Below, in pieces: positions 24,346 through 36,556 of a DNA stretch of 64,000 bases. Under the pieces are notes generated by a model. The model worked only from the letters and a program-made list of their open reading frames with translations. It was not told the DNA's origin and ran no database searches. The position numbers were made by a program, and so were the translations under genes. Source of the DNA: Oxytricha trifallax (Eukaryota; Ciliophora; Spirotrichea; Sporadotrichida; Oxytrichidae); contig ARYC01000386.1 in NCBI GenBank assembly GCA_000711775.1, forward strand, positions 93,685 to 157,684, given 5' to 3'. Numbering within the stretch: the stretch's first letter is position 1; every line of letters starts with the position of its first letter.

Positions 24346-27300
24346 TTCTTAATTAAATTAATATAAATCAATAAATCTTTTAAATAATTAATTTAAATTG
24401 TAATAAATTTATCATTAATTTAATTTCTCTATAGAGAAAAGCTTTAATACTTGTCCATTTTAATTTTAAGTAATAATAAATTAAATCCCATTATTTTTTT
24501 TTTATGATTAAGAAAGTTTTCAAATGGGGCATATAAGCCCTGAATTAAGAATAGGCTTATAGACGAAATGAGGCTCGAAGTGGGCAATATTTCAATATCA
24601 AGAACTTATTTATGGCAAATATTGAAGATGTAAGTATGACGAAGCAAGTCAGAATATCTTGGGTAAATTTATAATTAGGACAGTCACTTATCGTAAAAAC
24701 AAATAGCTATCTTGGTGCATGCGCTTATGCATTTTTAATTATGTTTCTTGATCTAAAGTCCATTATATTCAATTTCTTAATTAAACATTAAATTTCATTT
24801 ATTTTTCAAAAATTTTAGCTTATCATAATTAATGAAAACTACTTATTAACCAAAGTCTTATATTAAAAATATCTTCATCCTTATGTATGGTCTTGACCTA
24901 ATTATCAATAGCTCTCTCAATTTAATCATTTATAGAATTTTAATTATTAATATAAAAGTCACTGTAATCAATCACTCTCTTCACTCTATTGGCAATCTTT
25001 AAATTGATACCATTTCTTCTACAAATAATGGATATAGGCTAATGTGAGTAATGCATATCAGTTTAACTGCGAGGAAACTTCTAAGCTTGCTTGTCACTAG
25101 GAAAATTTCCCAATAATTTAAAAAGTTTAAGATTAACAGAGGTAGTCAAAATGGGTCTGAGTGAATTAAAATTTATTGATAGATGTTGCAAGTATCAGAA
25201 TTAAAATTGCTATATAGATAACATACAGTGATACCTAATAGTTTAGGAACTCTTATTCAAGAGATCTTGCTTTAGCTGCATATTTTAGAGATGGTTTGAG
25301 TTAATTTATATTAATACTTGTACCATACATAAAGGGTTTTGCTCCATTATTTGTATTTTAATAAATTATTTACAATTTTGTATTGTTAGTTATTAATACT
25401 TTTATTTTATTTAAATAATTTTTATTTTTCTTAACAAGATAATGGTAATTTAGAAATGAATTTAAATATTTTCTCTTAAATTAATTGAGTTACTTATTTA
25501 TATCATAGACGAAATCTAGCTTTATTAAAATTTCGATGCTTTTGAGATAAAACAATCTTTTGCCTAACCTTACACTTTTAACACAGTTTTGCATTGTTAT
25601 TAAGCTCAATTGTCCCACATTGATCCATATTAAAGTAGATTTGCATTTAAATTTAGAAAATTAAATTTAAAATATAATAAAATTTAAATTACTGGAAGTT
25701 AGCGTTATTATGATCTTTTATATAAGAGGATCTTTGGTTTAATAGATAATTTAATAAAGTTCCTAAGATTTTTGTTTTGCTATTTATTTTGATAATTCCA
25801 TGAGTAAGCCAACTTCGCTTATATTTGGACGTTTTTAATTTTAATTTGCTTCGCTTTATAATTCAATTAAAATTAAGTCAACTCGAAAAATGGATGAGAT
25901 AATATATGAATGCCATATTCCAACTAATACATAAATACTTTTCACTAATTAAATTTTTATTTATTTATCTATATTAAATTATTCAATATAATGTGTTTCT
26001 ACATATTGTTATTTATTTGAATATTTTAAAGCATATTCAAGCTAAATGAAGCATTTATCAATTGTTTTCATTTCTATTGAGCAGGATTTATTTAGGATGT
26101 TTACTCGGAAACGTTTAATGAAATTAAACTTCTTATAAAATAAATACTTTACTTAAAAAATCTAATATTATAAACTGTAAAAATGCATCTATTATGAAAT
26201 ATTTTCTAAAAATATATTAAGTTTAATAAAATTTAATTAAAACTCTCTATTTTTATTAAGCTACTAATTTAACTTAGTTAATTATTAATTTAAATGAGAA
26301 ATATAATTAATGTAATATCATAAACGAATGATATCATAATTATTTAATTTATTTATTTGAAAAAAATTAAATATGATTTCTACTGTTTTCATTCTAAATG
26401 TTAAAATATATTTATATTAAAAATAATAATAATGTTACCAAGTATTGTTTTAAAATTATTTCTAAATAATCTATATTAAAATCTAAATAAATTCTTTATT
26501 ATATATTTTTATTAAAATTTTAATCCATAGTTCTTTGCTACCATCTCTTAAAAGATTAGTACACGAAAATTGAATCTAAAAGAAGATGTTCCTGTTTAAT
26601 TAACATAGTTTATGATCATTGCAACCTTATATTACTTTTTGGACTTTCAAATATAATAAAATCTAAATTTTATTATTATAAATTTTTTTCAGTCAACACC
26701 AAAAAAATTTAACTGGATTTTGATTGATGGTATCAACTTTGATAAAGCCATGAAAAATCTTGGAACTTAACCACCAGTTAATTTCCTTCTTCAATTTTTT
26801 CCTGATTAGTATTATAAAAGTTTTGATGATCTAGTAGACAGTATAGGCTCTTATATTAATAGAAAAGTATTTGATCAATTTTTAGTTTGATTTATGCAAA
26901 TTAATAAATTAATTTTCATTGATTTAATAACAAAAAGTTCTCAACATTTGATCATTTGAAGAACTTATAGCTTATGTATAAACTTAGAAGTAACTATTTA
27001 TAAAATTGAATTGATTTAGAAACTTTAATTTCTTAAAGATAATTTTTATATATAATTTTTTAATAAAATTTCAACTTTAAGGACAATCAAATTTTATAAT
27101 TTACCAGTTTATTTTGGTATAAATAAACATGCTCTTCTCCTGAATAATATTCTAATTTAACTCTGCGAAATCTTGATTTAATTAAAAGTATAATAAAGTA
27201 CTTTCAATTCTAATATAAAAGTTTTGATGAATTAATATTGTGTTATTTAATATTTGTTCAATTTTTATTTCTATTTAAAATAATTAAAAATTTCCTTTTA

Positions 27301-28945
27301 ATTTAAAAAAAATTTAGTATTGTATACTATCTCTTATTATACTAATAAAATCTATTGAAATTTTAATTTCTACAAATTAATAATAATTTTGAAATATTAT
27401 GAAGATAAAGAATTATGATCCCAAAAATTATTAATTTAATTATTTACTTATTTATATATAATAAATTCTTAAATCGTATAACTTTAGCACAATTAAAACA
27501 TTTTTGGTAATCTTTGATAATTGATTCTTATTAAATATCGAATAAATAATTTATAAGCTTTTCATAATTAATGGCTAAACATAAAATGCGGCAGTTAGAA
27601 TAAATTTTTGGTAATACTTTGAAATAATTTATTAATTCATAAAATGAAAAATTTTATACAATTTTTAAGGAAAGAGATCAATAATTTCAAATTTTGAGCA
27701 TCTTTCTATGTATTTTTTAAAATTAATTAATACTAATTTAAACATAAGGTCCATTTTGATCTTGATTTTTGAATATTTAAAAATAAAAAATATATTTCTT
27801 ACATATATTAAAAATAAAATAATCCTATTATTTATATTTTTCTATAAATGTTTAATTTATAATTTAATTATGAAAAAATAAGATTTTTTTTAGAATTTGA
27901 AAAGATTTAATGTTTAATCTTTAATGTTTATTTTTTATATATAATTTTAGTTTTTATTAAAAACATAAAAACAGATTAAAGACATTTGTATATTTATTAA
28001 TCAATTCATAAAATTAATGAATCACTATTTAATTTAAAGAAGAAAATGGATAGTTTTTTACTATAGTTATCTAGAGAATAATTAAGTTAAGTTGAAAATA
28101 TATACAATTAATTTAAATTCAAATCATTTTGTAGATAAAATCAAAATAGCTTATATTAAATAGAATATAATATAATTTGGATATTAGGTTATTTCTTAAA
28201 TTTATATATTATAGATTCAAACTTATTTATTAATTATTTCTACAGATATAAATCGATAAAAATTTTACAAAATTAAACTTTTATACGAACACATACCTAT
28301 AATTAAAAGTGTGAGATGAAATTAATGGAAAAGACTAATTTTATATTAAAAAAACTTCTAAGATAGGGTTTGATGGATTCATAAAGAAAATGAAAAAAAG
28401 ATTATTTTTATTTAATACATAATCATAATATTCTTTACATTAAAGACTTAGTTTTTTATAAACTGCTAAAATTTTAAATAATATAAAAACACTTTTAAAA
28501 ATAAACATATTAGATTAAAATTTAATAATTTATTTAATGGAGGTTTTTTATTGAATTAGGAGTTTAAAATGTAAAGAAGTTCAAGATCTTAACGAAAAAT
28601 TTAAGTAAACTCAAAAAATTGCTTTCCACAACTTATTGATTGATATTAAATGAAAATGAAGAAATCTTTAGTTATTAATGACAATAATTACTTAAAATGA
28701 CAAAATTTATATATTTTAATTCTCCTTTCTTAAATTATCAATATTTAAGATTTAAATTTTTTGTTAAAGATATTTTTGTAGTTTTTATTTTCTGATAATT
28801 CAAAGTAGATAAACTAAATTTATTATTTAAAATAAAATTAAAAAACAGATGATTGGAGTCTATGATAAATTATTGGCTAAGTTTAAGCAAAATGGTAATT
28901 ATTGATACTTCTTTGATTCGTTATTGAAATAAATTTAAGAATATA
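24346..28945. other. AT-rich stretch without supported genes
   Basis: About 4.6 kb. Short stretches have mixed composition (for example 25040-25300), but no motif or long biased frame was found. The end (28946-28972) carries what looks like a solitary transposon tip. Confidence 0.45.
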
Positions 28946-28972
28946 AGAGTTGGGGGGAGTGGTTCTTGGTTA
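28946..28972. mobile_element. Solitary tip of a TGTTCTGACC-family foldback
   Basis: A G-rich run followed by TGGTTCTTGGTTAGAACA closely resembles the right tips at 990 and 15417 (GGTCTTGGTCAGAAACA). No matching left tip was found nearby, so this is a relic. Confidence 0.5.
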
Positions 28973-29267
28973 GAACAAATATGTCTTAAATTTTTCAAAA
29001 ATGTTTTTTCAAAAAAATGAAATTTTTTTATTTTACAATTTATTAATTAGTACTCAATCAACTATAAATTTTTTTGTATAATGCAAATTATGTTTGTTTT
29101 ATTATGAAATTAAAAAAATTATTATTTTAGAAAATAAGCTTGATATAAATTTTAAAAAATATACAAGATATTTACTTCACAATATGGCACTTAATATACA
29201 ATCATTAATTAGTTAGTAAGTTAAGTAAGGTATTTTGTGCTTAATATTATGATGGAATCATACTGAA

Positions 29268-29530
29268 GGCGTCTTTCTACCGACTTCCCACCGGAAGATC
29301 AGTTGTGTCCTGCACCTATCTTGACCGTAGTAGAAACATTTGTCCTTACTTCCATGTAATCACTACGGATTTCCTGGCCGGGTCCTGAGCTACCATTTAA
29401 GGTCATATCAGCTCAAGCGAGTATCCCGTGTATTTTACCAAATACAAATATCAGCGAACCTTGGGTTCGAACCCCCTACCCTATAAGATTGGTTCAGTCG
29501 ATCACCCATCTGGATAGTAGGTCTGAAACT
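29268..29530. other. GC-richer island of unknown nature
   Basis: About 260 bases of clearly higher GC than anything else in the left half of the window. It contains the palindrome GGGTTCGAACCC (29463-29474), and about 57 bases upstream on the plus strand CAGCTCAAGCGAG. These are reminiscent of tRNA B and A boxes, but no acceptor stem or cloverleaf forms. On the plus strand about 43 codons are open from 29268 before TGA near 29387. It could be a structured RNA gene, a SINE-like relic or an exon. I do not recognise it. Confidence 0.4.
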
Positions 29531-32500
29531 AAATAATCATTATATATTTTTTTACATCTAAAATTAATTATGAAGTTTTAAACATTTTATTAGGTTTATT
29601 ATGTTAGTATTTCAAATGTCCACAGTCCTGATTTGACTCTTAGTATTTTAACTTTCATTTTGCGAATTATTCTAGGGAATCTAAACTGCCACTAATAGTA
29701 CAATAATAGGTGGAAATATTACATTTTTTAAACCCAAAATCAGAGTTCATTGATCTAGGAACTTTAAGCTTTAGGAATTTTATTAGTACCTGCTGAAATA
29801 CAGTGGCTAAATAATCACAGCTTGGAATTGAGATCATTAAAAATATGAAATAGGTAACGTAAGAAGCATCTTTATCAAACCACATATCTTCATTACTTAA
29901 TGCTTTAAAACTTTTCCAAATAGTTAAAACTAGCCTAGACTCTTTGAGCTAGTAGCTAACTTAGTTATGGGTCCATGCCATTAATATTCAACTCTATCAG
30001 CAACTACTAATATAATTGCACCAAAATCATTGATAAGTAGTAGTAATATATGAATACTAAAAAACATTTTAGAATATTAAAAAATTTTTAATTAATACAT
30101 ATTTTAATTATCGTTTTTTATTTAGGTTAATTTCAAAATTTCATCAAACTTAAATCATAGTTTTATATTTTAATCATTTTTATTCAAGCCATTATTTATT
30201 AATTATGTTTATAAATATCTAAATTTACTAAATTATTGTCAATTAATAGAAAATATTAATTTAGATTAAATAATATTTTATTTTAAAAGCTCCATTATAA
30301 AATATATCTAAATACAAATCGTATTTTTATTCTTATTATATAAATTAATTAATTATACTAATCTTTGTAATTCTTTTCAATTTATTAATAAGAGTAAGTG
30401 ATATTTTATTAAAAATAAATTTAAATTCAAATCACTTAAAATTATGGTACTCAATAAAATATGAATTAAATCTTTAATTTTATTATAATACCATCGAATG
30501 ATAAATATAAGCAACTGATTTTGTATGGAAATTTTATAATTTGTTGAGAAAATATTTACTTAATTAAAAATTATTATATTTTTTTAATTTATAATTTAAA
30601 TAGGTTTATTCCTCATTTATTTTCCAAAAAAATTAGTAATTAAATTAAATTATTTCGATTTTACAATTTATCAGCTTGAAATAACTTATTTAATGAATTT
30701 GTTGAATAATAAAAATAAATAATTACTTTTTAAAATATGTACTTACAAACTATGGGGAAACGGTAGATAAGAGAGGGCAACGAATTTTACATAAATAATT
30801 TGATGTAAAATCTTGAACATATCTCATAATTTCTTGGTGTCCTGGAATCTAATAAAGATCTCTAAAGAGTAATAAACATTATTGATCCTAATCTTAGAGA
30901 TAAGATACTTGGCTGTGCTGGTATAATTTAATTGGATCAAATCAATATTTTAGGATTTATTAATTTTTTTTATATAATAAAATAATAAAAATGATGATTA
31001 TGAAATAGTTTAATGCAAGGGAATTTAAAAACCTTGAATTAATGATCTCTGGATTCAAAATTTAAATATGTTTTAGTTTTACTTTAGACTATATATGATT
31101 AGATAAAAAAGTATGGGCAATTTTAGAATTGCAGGAGACTTTTAATAAAAGAAAACAAACTAAAGACTTGAAATTTTGGGGTTTCTGTAGGGAACGAAGC
31201 ATAATACCAAGGCCATTTCCGTGCTAAAAGCACTAAACCAAAATCACTAACAGTCTTGTAAATGTTTTAATTGTTGATCATTAGCTCGCATTTCTTGGGA
31301 GAGTTGTAAAACTTGGCACTCTAGCATATGTGTTTTGTAAGCTACCGACCAACAATCACTTAACTCTTAAAGACAACACCTCTTGCTTTGACTCAACCCC
31401 CACTTTAGTCCTTTGAACCTTTCATGACTCTTTAATAAAGCTAAAACTTATGGATAATTTAATATGATTGATTCAAGAAATTTATTATTATTTTTATTCA
31501 CGCTTATTAATTGAAGTCTTAACACTTACTAACAACTTTATTAGTCTATAAGCTTATAGTAAAAATTCTCAGGACCCTTGATTAAAATAGTAAAATAATT
31601 AAATATAAAACAATTGTACGAAAATAATACAATAAAATGATTTTAAAAGAAAAATATTTAAAAACTTTATCTAGATATTCATTAAAATCTGAGAAATATA
31701 TTTATAATCTCTCTAATAATTAATAAAGTTAAATTATGAATATACTTCTTAATATACTTTGTTATTTAATTATAGAGCCAACATTTTGGTAAACTTTTTG
31801 ATTCTTGAAAATTATGAGGAAAACAGTGAAATGATCCACAGACTTAAGAACTTCTAAGATCATCTGCCTAATTCAGAACTTTCTGAAGTTTAACATATTT
31901 TTAAGTCTATTAATGTAGAGTAACTAATAATATTATATTTAAATGTAGAATATGTTTAATAATAAAATTTGAAAGTTATCGCCTTATATGAGTCCTTCTT
32001 TATACTACTACAAACTGAAATATTCTCCTTGCCAAAAACATTTAAGACTCAAAAAAATAAAATTAGAGGAGATATATTAATTACTCTTTAAAACCTTGAT
32101 AGGAGTATCTTATCTAAGTTTATGGATTTTTGTGAAAATTATACCACATTAATCTTTAAGAATTTAATTAAAAATATTATTAATTAAATTTATTTATTAA
32201 TTTTGAAATAACCAAAAATAAAAAATTAATCTTAAAAGTAGCGAAATATCTTCATGAAAATGTCTTTAATTATAATTAAATTTAAATTGTTTAGGTAAAT
32301 TAATATAAATTAATCTTTTAAAATTATATTAATAAAAATTGAACCATTTCATTTGGGAACAAAAGATTTGAACAAAATTGCAAGAATCTGCTTTTGAAAA
32401 AAAAGAATTTTAATTTTGTTATATTAATTAGTATATATGTATGGGGAATTTTTGAATTCCAAAAAATATTATATAAGATTGGAATAATTATTAATTTTTA

Positions 32501-32626
32501 ATACAATCATCAAATTTTAATTTTAATTTTTTATCCTCAGTTAAATTTTAAACACAATACTCAATGAAAAGAAAATTGGTAATAGCTCTAACATTAAAGA
32601 ATATTTAATTAAATAAATATATTTTA
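29531..32626. other. Mostly AT-rich region with two weak coding-like patches
   Basis: Patch one is 29640-29960 on the minus strand, with an open 72-codon frame (29667-29885). Patch two is about 31240-31440 on the minus strand, open for about 65 codons with THMLECQVLQLSQEMRANDQ. Neither resembles a family I know. They may be exons of a gene split by large IESs, or transposon remains. The rest shows nothing. Confidence 0.3.
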
Positions 32627-35600
32627 GATTAAATTACTATTTAATTTAAAAAAATATAAGCTTAGAAGCAATTGATGCCAATGAACCTTCTCCACCTTAA
32701 CAAAACGCTGTTCATGTTCAACCTTAACTAGTTTTATCATAATAAATTGACAACAAAATTTCAAACTTAAATTAAGTTAACTATCACCATTCAGGCAATA
32801 TGAACTAATAAAATATATAATAGTAGTAGAGATATAATGATAATAAGCCAAACTTAAACTAAAATATCGATAATTATAGCATGTGTGAAGAAAATGAGCA
32901 AATCTTTTACAACGGTGGCTATAACTAATCTTAAAATTTTATTGATAAAGCAGGCTACGATGAGTAAAATTCTAGTTATGCGAATTATGAAGAGAGGAAA
33001 ACTCCAAAGAAGCAGCAGGAATATTATAGGGAAAGTCACTAATTAAACTAGCTGTCGTAAGGATATTAGGGTAGTTAGTTTATGCTTTCCAATTAAAGTC
33101 ACAACAACTAACAGAACTTAGATAATCAATTATAGAATTAAGCTAACTACTAAAATCAAAGAAGCACAGAATATGAATAAAATGAGCTCTAGCAATAACT
33201 TAAGTAACTGAATCTTCTCAATTAATAAAATTCATAATTGCTAGTCAGTACCGATGCATCTTCCCATTCCTTAAATCTACTGAATAAAGCGACTTTCATT
33301 TCAGATAAAAACAGTAATATTCAATCTAATAGCTAAATTAATAGTCAAAATTCTTAAAAATCCTCATTAAACACGAGTACAATGAGTGAATCATTATAAA
33401 ATTCAAAAAATTAGAATCTAAAGGGTTGGAGGGGTATGCTAAATGAAAGTATGACTGGAAACTTCAACATTATATTTCATATAAATTTAAATTTTTTTTC
33501 CATATAATTAATGATTTCTAACAGTAATCCTCAAAGTAAAAATTAAGTTTCTCAAGAATAAAAATAAGCGAGCAATAACAATATCAAATTGCGATAGTCT
33601 TCTGATTAATAAATATTATCAGACTTGAAAGAGTTTGCTCCGATAGAAACAAAGACTTTAAGCTCAAGAAGTAAAGAAATTAATGACAAGTTTTTCGATC
33701 AAGGGGAAAAAGTGAGCTTAAAATATTTTATTTTTATTTTTAAAAAAATTTAATCATATAAACATAAATTGAGCAATGAAAAATAGTGGAAAACTTATTG
33801 CTAAAAAATGGATAAACTCTTACTATAAATTCTTATATAGGTTTCTTAATTGACTGTATATTTAGTATAAATAAATATTTTACTATAGAAAGCAGAATCT
33901 CTAATGATTACAGACTAAGATAAAAACTAAATTTCAAAATCATTCTAAAAGTTACAAAACTTAATATTCTAGTTTAAGAATGAAATTACTGAGTTAAGAG
34001 ATAAGAATGTTGCTGTATTTTTATATGGATCAAGTGTTAATGGGTTGAGCCTGAGAGGTGAGAGCGATATGGATATTACAATATTAGTGAATGCTTTATA
34101 TTGCAATCACAAGATGATACTTTAAAAATTTTAAAGTTAATAAAATTTGATTTATCTAAATGGAAATAATTTAAATTTGTTTAATTAGTCGATACTAGAG
34201 TCATTACAAAAAGCTATATTTGTATAGGATTGCTATGAAAACTGCGAAATAATTGAGTTCTCAAGTGGAATAATGCTCAAGTTTTATGATACTCAATACA
34301 AGCTAAAAATTCAAAATATTTAATTATTAGCATACGAATTGAGAATTATTTTATATTAAATACATAAATAAGATTAAGTAATTAATGTTAGCAAATATAA
34401 CGATCATTTCTTGCAAATATAAATTTAAAATTCTTTGGTTTTGAGGACGTTTTATGTTAAATGAAATAAGCATTTACTTTTCAAGATATTAGGTATTTTA
34501 AACTAAATAGTATTATTCACTCTAAAAATTCAAATATGTTTCAAAAATCCCTGAATTGTAAATTTTAGGGTTAAGATATTCATTTATATAAATAATATCT
34601 TTTGGGTCTGTTTATTGTAAAATTTTAACATAAATAATTTCAATGAATAAAATATATTCAAACAAAAATCTTTGCTAAAAATTCTCTATTTTGGTATTTA
34701 ATTAGTATAAATTTTTAAACTATAAGTAGAGATACAAATCAACAAGTTATTAGAATTAAAAAATTCATAACTGATTTAAGCTTATTCAAAACTAGATAAA
34801 AGATTTATATTTTATAATTTATAATAAAATTAAGCATGGAAATTTATAGTTAGACTTATCATATTTAGAAAATTTTATTATATCATAAAAATGTATAGAT
34901 TTTTGAAATTAGCTGTTCTTTTGAAATATTGGAATAGGAAGCACTTTCCAGATGCCAAGTGCAGACTTAATTCATATTCTATTGTGTTAATGCTGCTCGC
35001 AATGTTCTAAGATTATATTTTTTATTAATTAAAATAGTAAAACATCAATATTTTAAAGTGAAATCTTCTTAAAGTTATAAATAGATTTATAAAAAGATTC
35101 GAACATACTTCCTAAGTTGCAATAATTAAACTCAGAAAAAAATTGTGAAGTTATCAGTGTGAGCAAATATAATCCTAAGAGTCAGTTCTAAGCTAAAAAT
35201 CCAAACTCATTTGGCTAATCATAAAACAGAGGAAATTTAGAGTTTTTCACAGATATCGGATTTTTAATTTAATATTTTAACTAATAAAATCTAGTTAACT
35301 TGAATTTGGTTAAGAATTATTTTAAAACCATAAATCATATATTTTAAATTGATTTGAAAAAGATTAGAATATCATAGAATAATTCATGATTTATAAAGAA
35401 AAGGAAGTTAAATTGTCAAAATTAACTAATTAGCAATTCTCACTTATTGAGCTTTTGCTTAAGTTTTTCGAGAAATATTAAATTAACCAGCAAAACCCTT
35501 CAACCATGTTTATCTTAAATAAATGTATTTTTTTCTACAAAAACTGCATTTAATAAATATTTATTGACATTATTTAATTATATAATATCTTTATAAATTT

Positions 35601-36058
35601 AGTATCTCTGTTGGATGTCAAAATTCAACCCAGACATATTTTAATTTTAAAATAAATATGTGTGTGAAAATAATCAATTGACTAAAATAATTAGATCCCT
35701 ATTATATTATAATAAATTTATATATTTAACGAAGAATTAATATATGCAAGAGATTTTGTAATAATTTATCAATGAACAAGATAATTAGTTACTTAATAAT
35801 TATCTCTAAACAACTTTATTGAGGGATCTTGACCAATATGATTTATATTCTATATAATGTACTTTCTTTGAATAATTATTTTAATTATTATTATAAATAA
35901 TTTATCAATATACCTACGTGATAGTGGACCCCTTTGATAAAACTTACAATCCTGCTAAAGCATTAAAGAAAAACTATTAGGTAAATATAAAATTCTAAAG
36001 TATGATGAAGTCAACATCCAAGAATTTACTTGAATTAGAGAGTATAAAAGATTTCTGA
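32627..36058 (+). CDS. Cid1/TUTase-type nucleotidyltransferase (noncanonical poly(A) polymerase), IES-interrupted
   Basis: Expected to add nucleotides to RNA 3' ends. Read with TAA/TAG as Gln, the N-terminal part (32627-33480) is a long Q/N/S-rich region (ANEPSPPQQNAVHVQPQ, later KKQQEYYRESHQLNQL). A second Q/S-rich exon follows at 33520-33715. The catalytic segment at about 33960-34100 is ITELRDKNVAVFLYGSS then VNGLSLRGESDMDITILVN, the GS...DxD signature of the DNA polymerase beta-like nucleotidyltransferase fold. LLKYWNRKHFPDAKCRLNSY (about 34920-34978) and SIVLMLLAMFQ match the central helices. IELLLKFFEKY (about 35447) and VIVDPFDKTYNPAK (about 35914) match the PAP-associated domain. The stop is TGA 36056-36058. 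Between the blocks lie AT-rich insertions, taken as IESs or introns but not mapped. The start codon is not determined; 32627 is the first position of the open frame. The third carboxylate is not obvious; the segment is MLKFYDTQYKLKIQ. Confidence 0.8.
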
Positions 36059-36556
36059 TAATTTATAATCAATTATTATATCTACATATATTTTTTGTAT
36101 TTATTTTTCTAAAATTCTTAAATCAAAATTATTTTTATTAGACTTGACAAATTAAATAAAAAAGCAAGTTAATACAATTAAAAAAATTATTATTATTTAA
36201 TAGCTAATTTGTTTTAGTTATAATGATTCTATTAAAATTTAATTTTTTTTATAAAACTATGATAAATTTATAAGAAACTAAGAACTTTAGATTTTAATGG
36301 AAAATTTTATACAATAAATAAACAATTGAAAAAATTAAATATGAAATTAAAAAAGGAATTTAAACTTACAAATTTTAGCTTTCTTTTTGTAATTGAATTT
36401 TACGCTTAAAGATAAAAATAAAATTAATTTTAATCAAATTATCTAAGCAGACCTCAAATCAGAAAAAAAATACAAAAATAAAAGAAAAATTGTATTGTAG
36501 ATAATATAAATAGCGCTAAACATTAATGTGTATTTTAAAATAGAATTATAATTTAT

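Noticed and set aside
29440-29500. A tRNA gene around GGGTTCGAACCC
   Set aside because: The T-arm-like palindrome has only three pairs on either strand, and no acceptor stem or anticodon arm of correct length can be drawn.
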